A stretch of DNA of 6,151 bases from Streptococcaceae bacterium (GTDB lineage Bacteria; Bacillota; Bacilli; Lactobacillales; Streptococcaceae): positions 1-6,151 of the forward strand of contig WREM01000070.1 in the NCBI GenBank assembly GCA_009779335.1, written 5' to 3'. The notes below the pieces were generated by a model. The model made no database searches. It was not told where the DNA came from and saw only the letters and a list, made by a program, of their open reading frames with translations. Positions 1-5,875 of the stretch are shown in pieces. How positions within the stretch are numbered: position 1 is the first letter of the stretch; the number at the start of each line of letters is the position of its first letter. Position numbers and translations under genes: made by a program.

Positions 1-15
1 AAGTGTAACATATTC

Positions 16-96
16 TGTCATTGCGAGCCTACGAAGCAATCCATAGTCAACTACCCCGTCCGCTTCGCGTCCACCCCTTCGTCTCGAAGGGGAATT
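16..96. repeat. Dispersed intergenic repeat with hairpin
   Basis: The left edge begins with TGTCATTGCGAGCC and then GAAGCAATCC, in which ATTGC (20-24) and GCAAT (36-40) are inverted. A second block, rich in CCCCGTCC/GCTTCGCG, ends in a perfect hairpin: CCCCTTCG (74-81), loop TCT, CGAAGGGG (85-92), followed by AATT. From general knowledge, both blocks are typical of short repeats scattered between genes in many bacterial genomes. The GC content is far above that of the surrounding DNA. No protein is supported here; a minus-strand open frame crossing it is repeat-derived. The hairpin has no T-tract directly after it on the plus strand, so it is not a clear intrinsic terminator. Confidence 0.7.
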
Positions 97-125
97 AGCT
101 GTGTCTGCTTAATAATACCGCTCAC

Positions 126-320
126 ATTGTAATAGAAACTGGCTCCTAAAGATATCGTAAAATTGTAGCAGAATTGCAAAGAGTAGAGGTAAAAGGAATA
201 GAAATAAATGATGTAATGTTTTCTAATACAATACACTAAGTGTCTTGGGGGTATGCTGTGGAAATTGATGTAAAAAAACTACGAGAACTTTTGAAACTTT
301 TCGATTTCTTTTCGTTCTGA
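126..320 (+). pseudogene. Possible decayed coding remnant, unrecognised
   Basis: One plus-strand frame reads IVIETGS, stop (147-149), then RKIVAELQRVEVKGIEIND from about 156, a second stop TAA (237-239), then VSWGYAVEIDVKKLRELL and a final stop at 318-320. The text between the stops is composed like real protein: alternating hydrophobic and charged residues and a leucine-rich helix at the end. A neighbouring frame over 145-162 reads APKDIVK, so a one-base loss in the A-run near 159-162 could join it to the VAELQRVEV segment. No start codon with a ribosome binding site is visible and I do not recognise the family. It could equally be chance open frame in AT-rich DNA. Confidence 0.25.
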
Positions 321-423
321 AAATCAGTAAATGTTTTCAACTAAATATGATATGACATATTAAGTCTCTCGCTTGCCTCCTGCTACTAAAACTTTAAGAT
401 TTTTCAATAACTTTTGAAACTTT
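286..423. repeat. 15-bp direct repeat pair
   Basis: AACTTTTGAAACTTT occurs at 286-300 and again at 409-423, in the same orientation and 123 bp apart. The first copy lies at the end of the possible coding remnant, the second just downstream of the minus-strand gene ending at 436. The interval 321-435 holds no gene, RNA or clear terminator that I can see. In an AT-rich stretch a 15-base match is suggestive but not strong, and no function is assigned. Confidence 0.45.
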
Positions 424-435
424 ACTTTTTCTATA

Positions 436-684
436 TCACTTTTTAAGAAAAAAATCTATTTCATCAAGAATACTTTCGTAGTGCTCGGACTCATCAAGAT
501 AATCTTCATTTTCAATATCGAAGTTTTTAAGCTCGTGTTGATAGCGTTCCTGTAGATGTATAAGTATATCGTCCTCGTTGCAATAAGGATTTGTCTTTTT
601 ATAATTTGCGATATCTGACTCTATTTGTTCTGTAATGCCTATTTTATCTTCTAAGCTTTCTAATAAATTTTTAATTTTGTCCAT
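436..684 (-). CDS. Small acidic hypothetical protein (82 aa)
   Basis: I do not recognise this protein. The start ATG (684-682) is preceded on the minus strand by AGGAGA with about 5 bases of spacing, a strong ribosome binding site that supports a real gene. The product has 23 Asp/Glu against 9 Lys/Arg, is predicted mainly helical, and has a dense acidic stretch at residues 56-77 (ENEDYLDESEHYE within it). It has no signal peptide, membrane segment or cysteine motif (one Cys, residue 35). It is divergent from the operon starting near 900, with about 210-260 bp between them. Small acidic proteins of this kind may be antitoxins, immunity proteins, nucleic-acid mimics or simple binding partners; nothing here selects among these. 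Confidence 0.75.
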   Translation of the reverse strand: MDKIKNLLESLEDKIGITEQIESDIANYKKTNPYCNEDDILIHLQERYQHELKNFDIENEDYLDESEHYESILDEIDFFLKK

Positions 685-797
685 GAGTTCTCCTATAAAA
701 AACGTCGCACATTCTATATGTTCTTACAATATAAACAGAAAAATATGCTCGTTGTTTCAAATAAAGAGAGTTAAGATTTCATGCATTTTTTGATTTA

Positions 798-838
798 AAG
801 AAATAACTGTTGACAAAAACCACTCTTATTTATTTCTT
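798..838. promoter_or_regulatory. 9-bp inverted repeat around TTGACA, candidate operator/promoter
   Basis: AAGAAATAA (798-806) and its exact reverse complement TTATTTCTT (830-838) flank a 23-base centre containing TTGACA (810-815), a perfect -35 hexamer by the sigma-70 consensus. No good -10 box sits 16-18 bases downstream: the best nearby text is TATTTC at 831, only 15 bases away. The promoter call is therefore weak, while the inverted repeat is certain. It lies in the shared region between the divergent acidic-protein gene and the GNAT-led operon, where a dimeric regulator could act on either. It is also long enough to form an RNA stem. Confidence 0.4.
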
Positions 839-883
839 GATAATTGAGAAATAGTACATATTAGGGTGTAGGAATGATAGATA

Positions 884-890
884 GAGAGGG
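884..890 (+). promoter_or_regulatory. Ribosome binding site of the leader ORF
   Basis: GAGAGGG ends 6 bases before ATG 897. The purine run matches the anti-Shine-Dalgarno well and indicates that translation can begin upstream of the annotated acetyltransferase start. Confidence 0.45.
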
Positions 891-896
891 TAAAAG

Positions 897-941
897 ATGT
901 ATAAAAACATCGAGAAGAAGAGGAAGGAGATAGGAGTATGA
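897..941 (+). CDS. 14-codon leader-like ORF in frame with the downstream GNAT gene
   Basis: ATG 897 opens a 14-residue peptide, MYKNIEKKRKEIGV, that ends at TGA (939-941). The same frame resumes two codons later as the GTG start (945) of the acetyltransferase gene. The strong upstream GAGAGGG suggests it is translated. It could be a leader peptide coupling ribosomes to the operon. It could also be the original N-terminus of the GNAT protein, cut off by a UGA nonsense change, or the natural N-terminus in an organism that reads UGA as an amino acid. The last option is unlikely because UGA also ends other genes here (3267, 4085, 5530). Its length makes a chance ORF possible. Confidence 0.3.
   Translation: MYKNIEKKRKEIGV
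933..936 (+). promoter_or_regulatory. Ribosome binding site deciding the GTG start
   Basis: GGAG at 933-936 lies 8 bases before GTG 945, which supports that unusual start. A nearby ATG at 938 is out of frame with the gene and meets a stop after six codons, so it is not the start of the acetyltransferase. Confidence 0.5.
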
Positions 942-944
942 GGT

Positions 945-1628
945 GTGAAGGTTATTGATATTGATGGCGTTGAGGTTTTTATAGAGCAGACTGAGAAATA
1001 TATTCAAATAAATGATATTCAAGGCGATGAATTAATTAGACTTTGGAAATCATTAAAGGAACAATACCCCGGATATACAGTGAACTTATGTTTCCATGAT
1101 ATGCTTGAACCTATAGAAGTTTTAACTACAATTGGAGCAGAGGTTTTGGAAGATTGTATAACAATGCAAGTAATACCGCATGAGTATGTACCTTATTATG
1201 ATGCAGAAATAACAGCATTAGAAAAAACTGATTTTAGCGAGTTTGCGATGTTGCATGACACTGTCAATCCTGCCCCTTATATGTACTGGACAAGCAGTAG
1301 AATCTGGGATAAATGGGATAAATGGCGTATTTTTGTAATCCGTACAAATGGTAAAATCACAGGTTATACTTTGCTTTTGATTGCACTACGGGATAATTCA
1401 AAAGGTGAGATATTCTGCATAGAAGCTGAATCAAAAACCCAACGCGAAGCACTATTATCTGTTGCTGTACGCTGTGCTTTTGAAAATGACAAAGAGGTTG
1501 TTATTCGTGTGGTTGACCGTGACAACCTTTGCGAGATGGAGGAAGTCGTAGCTGTTGGGTTTAGGGAAATTGGTTTTTATATAGGATATTCTATCATAAT
1601 CCCTGATAAGTCTCCAACCATAGGTTAG
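945..1628 (+). CDS. GNAT-family N-acetyltransferase-like protein (227 aa)
   Basis: GNAT enzymes move an acetyl group from acetyl-CoA to an amine. Two halves are visible. Residues 1-80 are a short N-terminal alpha/beta region ending in GAEVLEDCITMQV, like the first lobe of two-lobed GNAT proteins. Residues about 85-220 look like the catalytic fold: 'FAMLHDTVNPAPYMYWTSSR' (about 100-119), the beta strands RIFVIRTNGKITGYTLLL, then GEIFCIEA, and a C-terminal GFREIGFYIGYSI strand. The lobe closely resembles Firmicutes-type GNATs with an 'MYWT..RI' motif. The acetyl-CoA loop, normally R/QxxGxG/A, reads TQREALLS here and lacks the glycines, so activity is uncertain. There is no signal peptide, so it should be cytoplasmic. 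The start is GTG, chosen from a GGAG 8 bases upstream. It leads the operon, 31 bases before the first S41 gene. The substrate cannot be read from the sequence. Confidence 0.75.
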   Translation: MKVIDIDGVEVFIEQTEKYIQINDIQGDELIRLWKSLKEQYPGYTVNLCFHDMLEPIEVLTTIGAEVLEDCITMQVIPHEYVPYYDAEITALEKTDFSEFAMLHDTVNPAPYMYWTSSRIWDKWDKWRIFVIRTNGKITGYTLLLIALRDNSKGEIFCIEAESKTQREALLSVAVRCAFENDKEVVIRVVDRDNLCEMEEVVAVGFREIGFYIGYSIIIPDKSPTIG

Positions 1629-1659
1629 AGAAGTTAAAAGTTTAAATGGAGATAACATA

Positions 1660-3267
1660 ATGGAAAACAAAGATAAAATTTGGTCAGGAGATATAATAGA
1701 GTTTGAGGCTTATATAAAAGCTAAGACTGAAGCAGATTTTGAGGGTATTTGGGATTTAAGTGGTGCTTACAAAATAGGTATAAAGCAAGAGAATGACATA
1801 TTAGTCGGTTTTGTCATTGACTCTATCTACGATGATTGGAAACCTAAAATGATAAAGTTTTACACAAAGAAAGTTGATAATCAAATAAAGACTGTAGTAT
1901 TTTATCGGGACCACTCTGAAGCAGAAATCCCAGAGCTGACACTTTGTGGAGCGAATATGCTTATTGGTGAAAATCTCACACTTCACAGGCTCAATTCTTC
2001 ATTTCCTGATGAGATTGATTTATCGAAAGATGCATCCTACCTTGTTGAAATGGTAGAACAAACTCATCCGATATTTATCTTGGATGGGGTCTTACCTAAT
2101 AATTATGATGAGTGTAAAGCAGAATATCTGAAAGCAACATCAAAGCCTGTATTGTATGATGACTTTATCATTGCTACGCTCAGATATATTACTACTTTAA
2201 AAGATGGGCATATGAATTTATTGACATCTACAAATTTAAGTTCACGATTGTCTAAAGGTATCGGAGTGGCTTTTGAGTATCACAATCAGAAACTGTTTTT
2301 GTCAAATCAATATAATGTCGAAGTTACTCATATTTGCGGTATCCCTGTCTCTGAAATCCTTGCACAAATAGAGCGACATAATTTCTTTGAAAATGAATCT
2401 ATGCGTAAGCTACACTTACCGTTTTTCGCACGAACAGAGTTTTTCTTAAAGCTCGCTGGTTTGAGGGCACCTGACGAAAAAACATTATCTATTACTTTAA
2501 ATAAAAATGGTGAGATTGTAGAGGAATCTACCGAAATAGTAGATAATTTATTAAATCATTTTGAACCGTTACAACGGGATTACATTATCAAAAATGAGAT
2601 GATAAATGACATTTTTTACATATCATTGACAAAGTTTATAGACGGCGACCATATCACTAAAGTAGTGGATGAGATAAAACATTCTATCAAAAAAGGTATT
2701 TGGAAATATATCATAGACCTCAGAGGAAACGGTGGAGGAAATTCACATGCTGGTGAAAGATTGTTAGATGCAATGGGAATGAGTTTGCCCACGCGAGGTG
2801 TGATCAGGCGTTTAAGTAAGCTCGCTTATGAGCAGAGATATAAGCAGAGATCTATACAGTTTTTAATTTTTGCATATTTTAATAAATATATCAAGAAAAA
2901 TAAAATAATTCGCAAACCTTCTACTAAGTCGAAAAACCGAAACAATGCATTTGTTTGCATTCTGACAGATAGATATTCATTTAGTTCCTCGACAATGATA
3001 GGAGATTTAGTCCAAGATGGCAGGCTGGGTTATGTGATAGGTGAGCCAAGCTCAAACTCTCCGACAAGTTTTGGAGATATGCTTTATATCACACTACATG
3101 TTTTGAAAATGAGAATTCCTGTCTCATATTCATATTGGATGAGAGCTGATGTAAATGCTGACCAAGAAACACTCGTGCCTGACTTTGAGGTATCTGCAGA
3201 AAAAGCATTGGAAAAAGCGATTGAGGTAATGAGTGATATGGAAAGGGTGTGCGGTAAGAAATTATGA
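1660..3267 (+). CDS. S41-family serine peptidase with N-terminal EGIW module (535 aa)
   Basis: S41 peptidases are C-terminal-processing or tricorn-like serine proteases. Domain order seen: an EGIW beta module (residues about 27-115, with FEGIWDLSGAYKIGI), a helical cap containing LKDGH (His184), a PDZ-like region with THICGIPVSEIL (about 223-233), then the core with IIDLRGNGGG (351-360). The likely nucleophile is Ser442 in YSFSSSTM, followed by IGEPSSNSPTSFGD (460-473) and a final LVPDFEV strand. The DGH and SPTSFGD motifs match the tricorn-like S41 branch. The Lys of the Ser-Lys CtpA branch (GxPTFGKG) is absent, so a His/Ser mechanism is inferred. A basic stretch (about 383-428) sits between the GNGGG and Ser motifs. 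No signal peptide or membrane helix is seen at the N-terminus (MENKDKIWSGD), so a cytoplasmic location is inferred, unusual for the family. GGAG lies 8 bases before the ATG. Its stop overlaps the KilA-N start as ATGA. Confidence 0.88.
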   Translation: MENKDKIWSGDIIEFEAYIKAKTEADFEGIWDLSGAYKIGIKQENDILVGFVIDSIYDDWKPKMIKFYTKKVDNQIKTVVFYRDHSEAEIPELTLCGANMLIGENLTLHRLNSSFPDEIDLSKDASYLVEMVEQTHPIFILDGVLPNNYDECKAEYLKATSKPVLYDDFIIATLRYITTLKDGHMNLLTSTNLSSRLSKGIGVAFEYHNQKLFLSNQYNVEVTHICGIPVSEILAQIERHNFFENESMRKLHLPFFARTEFFLKLAGLRAPDEKTLSITLNKNGEIVEESTEIVDNLLNHFEPLQRDYIIKNEMINDIFYISLTKFIDGDHITKVVDEIKHSIKKGIWKYIIDLRGNGGGNSHAGERLLDAMGMSLPTRGVIRRLSKLAYEQRYKQRSIQFLIFAYFNKYIKKNKIIRKPSTKSKNRNNAFVCILTDRYSFSSSTMIGDLVQDGRLGYVIGEPSSNSPTSFGDMLYITLHVLKMRIPVSYSYWMRADVNADQETLVPDFEVSAEKALEKAIEVMSDMERVCGKKL

Positions 3268-4085
3268 GTAAAAAAGGGACGATAAAAGTAAAAGGAACAG
3301 ATATAACGATAATAACTTCGAAAGAAAGTGATTATATTTCTCTAACTGATATGGCAGGCTACAAAGATGATTTGGAAGCACGTGTTGTTGTTTCCAACTG
3401 GATGAGTACTCGATTTACACTTGAGTTTTTAGGGATTTGGGAACAGTTTAACAATCCTAATTTTAACCGTATGGAATTCCATACGATTAAAAATGCTGAC
3501 GGAAGACTGGTTATGACACCAAAGCGGTGGGTTGAGCGAACAAATGCAATTGGTATTTTTTCTAAATCTGGACGATATGGTGGTGGCATCTTTGCTCATA
3601 AGGATATTGCCTTTGAATTTGGTTCATGGCTTTCTGCTGAATTTAAATTTTATCTGATAAAAGAATTTCAACGCCTCAAAGAAGAAGAAATGCGAAGCAA
3701 ATCTTTAGAATGGAACTTGCAACGCACATTATCTAAAATAAATTATCGTATTCATACTGATGCTATCAAGGAACACATAATCCCAAATTTAGTGACTCAA
3801 GAGCAAATAGCATATAAATACGCTCAAGAGGCAGATATACTAAACGTAGCTCTTTTTGGAATGACTGCAAAACAATGGAGAGATTTAAATCCAGATTTAA
3901 AAGGTAATGTCCGAGACTATGCATCACTGGAGCAGCTGGTTGTTCTCTCAAATATGGAAAGCATAAATGCTTTACTCATAGAACGAAAGCTATCTCAAAG
4001 TGAGAGACTCATACAGCTTAACAATGTAGCGATTACTCAAATGAAATCATTAATTGAGAATAAAAGTATTAAGAGGTTGAAATGA
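3264..4085 (+). CDS. KilA-N domain protein (273 aa)
   Basis: KilA-N is a DNA-binding domain of phages and large DNA viruses, also found in chromosomal proteins of unknown role. The hallmark is GGGIFAHKDIAFEFGSWLSA (107-125) followed by EFKFYLIKEFQRLKEEE, preceded by DYISLTDMA (23-31) and RVVVSNWM (40-47). The domain spans about residues 10-142. The C-terminal half (about 148-273) is helical, with a region around ILNVALFGMTAKQWRDLNPD (192-211) often seen after KilA-N in chromosomal proteins, and ends in a charged helical tail. There is no signal peptide, so it should act in the cytoplasm, presumably on nucleic acid. It overlaps both neighbours by ATGA, so it is probably co-translated with the two S41 peptidases. 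It may be a regulator, a toxin-like effector or a protease substrate; this is inference only. Confidence 0.92.
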   Translation: MSKKGTIKVKGTDITIITSKESDYISLTDMAGYKDDLEARVVVSNWMSTRFTLEFLGIWEQFNNPNFNRMEFHTIKNADGRLVMTPKRWVERTNAIGIFSKSGRYGGGIFAHKDIAFEFGSWLSAEFKFYLIKEFQRLKEEEMRSKSLEWNLQRTLSKINYRIHTDAIKEHIIPNLVTQEQIAYKYAQEADILNVALFGMTAKQWRDLNPDLKGNVRDYASLEQLVVLSNMESINALLIERKLSQSERLIQLNNVAITQMKSLIENKSIKRLK

Positions 4086-5530
4086 GATTTGTTGAAAAAT
4101 TTGAGTGGATAAAACAGACGTTTGAGGATAATGATGCAGGTGTGCCACATATTCTTGAAAGAAGAGGACAGGCTGCTTATGAAACACATAACCGAATGAT
4201 ATTAGAGAGGATTATAGCGACTGAGAGTATGGATGAGTTTCTCCAGATATCGAGAGATTGGGTGGGGTTTTTCAGAAAAAGTCATCATCAGATAATGTTA
4301 AATCCAAAATTAAGAACAACGCATAAGGAACATAATGAGAAAGATGAGAGTACAGTACCACAAGTATTACATTATTCATGGGATGGGGATATTGCTCACT
4401 TTATGGAATATGTGTCCACGCTCGATGATGGCAAAAGTTATGAGGGTATTTGGGATATAGGTGGGAACTATAAAATAGGTATTATTAGAGAGGGTAGTTC
4501 ATATATTGGTTTCATCATTGAATCCACTTTTGAAGAATGGCTACCAAATATGATAAAGCTAAGAATCGATTTAGATGGTGATGATGTAGTATCTACTTTT
4601 TATTTGAGAGATTTCTCGCCAGAAGTAAGTGTAGCACCAAGCTTGTTAAGGTACAAATACATACGAATGGGTAATAGGTTTATAAAGCGACTACAACCTT
4701 CTTTCCCAGATGATCCTTTAATAGAAAGCTATGCAAGGTCATTATTATCTACTGAACCTTATTTTGAGATGATAAATGAAAATACACTATATTTTAAGCT
4801 GCCTTCTTTTCCTATGGATACGACTCAGTTAGATGAAATAATTAAGGAAAATATCAATAGAATAACTTCTACTCGTAATCTGATAATCGACCTTAGGAAT
4901 AATGGGGGCGGTCGTGATAATCTGCCTCTTTTTGAATATTTATATACAAACCCAATTGCGTCATCAGCTGCTTCAGATTTTCTTGCTACTGAAAAAAATA
5001 ATCAAATCATTTACAATCAATCACAAGGAATAACTCTAATGGGAGTGCAAATGGGCGAGGTTCATAAACAATTTGCGGCAGATGTATACGAACAGATAAA
5101 GGATAGAGTTGGTGAATTTGTGAGATTCCCATTCGGTCCAGAAAAAATTACTTTAGAAAAAGTTTATCAATATCCCAGACACGTTGCCATTATTACTAAT
5201 AAAGGTTCAATGAGTGCAGCAGAACACTATACACTAATGGCAAAACAAAGCACAAAGGTAAAGGTGTTTGGAGAACCAACATTTGGTATAATGGATACTA
5301 TGTTTATAGGTGATAGCATGGTCGAGTCTCCTTGTGGTGAGATATGGTTACAATTTACAAATGCGAGATTTTCTTATGTTCCCGGTTTAGTATTTGACGG
5401 TATTGGTATACAACCTGATTTCTTCATAGATAGCTCTGTGCCTGACTACAGTTGGGTAAAGCATGTGAGTGAGATTATGAGTAACTGGGTGAGTGAGCCT
5501 AAATCTACACGTAGAAGAAAACAGAGGTGA
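4082..5530 (+). CDS. S41-family serine peptidase, second type (482 aa)
   Basis: This resembles the S41 family I associate mainly with Bacteroidetes. Order seen: a helical N-terminal region (about 1-75) ending in DWVGFFRKSHHQIML, whose His68/His69 sits where other members have F..GH; a linker; the EGIW module (about 120-208, SYEGIWDIGGNYKIGI); TLYFKLPSFPMD (235-246); and IIDLRNNGGG (268-277). The likely nucleophile is Ser378 in NKGSMSAAEHY, followed by KVFGEPTFG (394-402), ESPCGEIWL and the terminal DGIGIQPDFFID. Lys after GEPTFG is absent (IMDT instead), so a CtpA-type Ser-Lys dyad is not supported. Family members normally carry a signal peptide before the helical region; here the protein starts at MRFVEKFEWIKQTF, so it is probably cytoplasmic. 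The C-terminus is a basic tail, STRRRKQR. AGAGG lies 6 bases before the start, and ATGA overlaps the KilA-N stop. Confidence 0.88.
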   Translation: MRFVEKFEWIKQTFEDNDAGVPHILERRGQAAYETHNRMILERIIATESMDEFLQISRDWVGFFRKSHHQIMLNPKLRTTHKEHNEKDESTVPQVLHYSWDGDIAHFMEYVSTLDDGKSYEGIWDIGGNYKIGIIREGSSYIGFIIESTFEEWLPNMIKLRIDLDGDDVVSTFYLRDFSPEVSVAPSLLRYKYIRMGNRFIKRLQPSFPDDPLIESYARSLLSTEPYFEMINENTLYFKLPSFPMDTTQLDEIIKENINRITSTRNLIIDLRNNGGGRDNLPLFEYLYTNPIASSAASDFLATEKNNQIIYNQSQGITLMGVQMGEVHKQFAADVYEQIKDRVGEFVRFPFGPEKITLEKVYQYPRHVAIITNKGSMSAAEHYTLMAKQSTKVKVFGEPTFGIMDTMFIGDSMVESPCGEIWLQFTNARFSYVPGLVFDGIGIQPDFFIDSSVPDYSWVKHVSEIMSNWVSEPKSTRRRKQR

Positions 5531-5538
5531 TAAATTAT

Positions 5539-5875
5539 ATGAGTAAGAGAAATGATGAAGAGAATAGATATACTCCTCCAATCGAAAAAGATGCAAGTGA
5601 CTATTTAAATTCAGGTATTAGAGCAGTTTTGTCTTTTGTTCCAACAGCAAATGAAATTTGGTCAAATATTGTAATTCCTACACTTGATTTATAGCTGATT
5701 TAAAACAAAAGATTTTAGTTATTGAAATGGATTATAGAGACTATAATTTAGTTCCGAATTTCGAACAGTTTGAAACTCAACATATGAGTTTGAATAAAAC
5801 AAAGAATTTCTATACTACTGCATTCGGTAATGAATTCTTAGAATATATTAAGTGTCCTCAAAAGATAAAGGCTTT
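5539..5875 (+). pseudogene. Frameshifted and truncated gene remnant
   Basis: The start ATG 5539 has a strong ribosome binding site (GAGGTGAT), 9 bases after the peptidase stop, so it looks like the fifth gene of the operon. The first piece is 51 residues with SDYLNSGIRAVLSFVPTANE and then EIWSNIVIPTLDL, stopped by TAG at 5692-5694. The adjacent frame opens at once as FIADLKQKILVIEMDYRDYN and continues to KAFY near 5875. An ATG at 5727 lacks any ribosome binding site. Inserting one base around 5688 would join the pieces as PTLD-FIADLKQKI, so a single -1 frameshift is the simplest reading; two unrelated fragments are the alternative. Beyond 5875 the frame (to 5975) only reads the antisense of a minus-strand gene. 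Family not recognised. Confidence 0.5.

Noticed and set aside
74..92. GC-rich hairpin as a transcription terminator
   Set aside because: No T-tract follows on either strand and it belongs to the dispersed repeat.
51..236. Minus-strand 61-residue open frame
   Set aside because: It runs through the dispersed hairpin repeat, is rich in Tyr/Phe from AT-rich antisense, and has no ribosome binding site.
1455..1670. Minus-strand open frame opposite the GNAT gene
   Set aside because: It is the antisense shadow of a well-supported plus-strand gene.
3359..3589. Minus-strand open frame opposite the KilA-N domain
   Set aside because: The plus frame carries clear KilA-N motifs over the same bases; this is a shadow.
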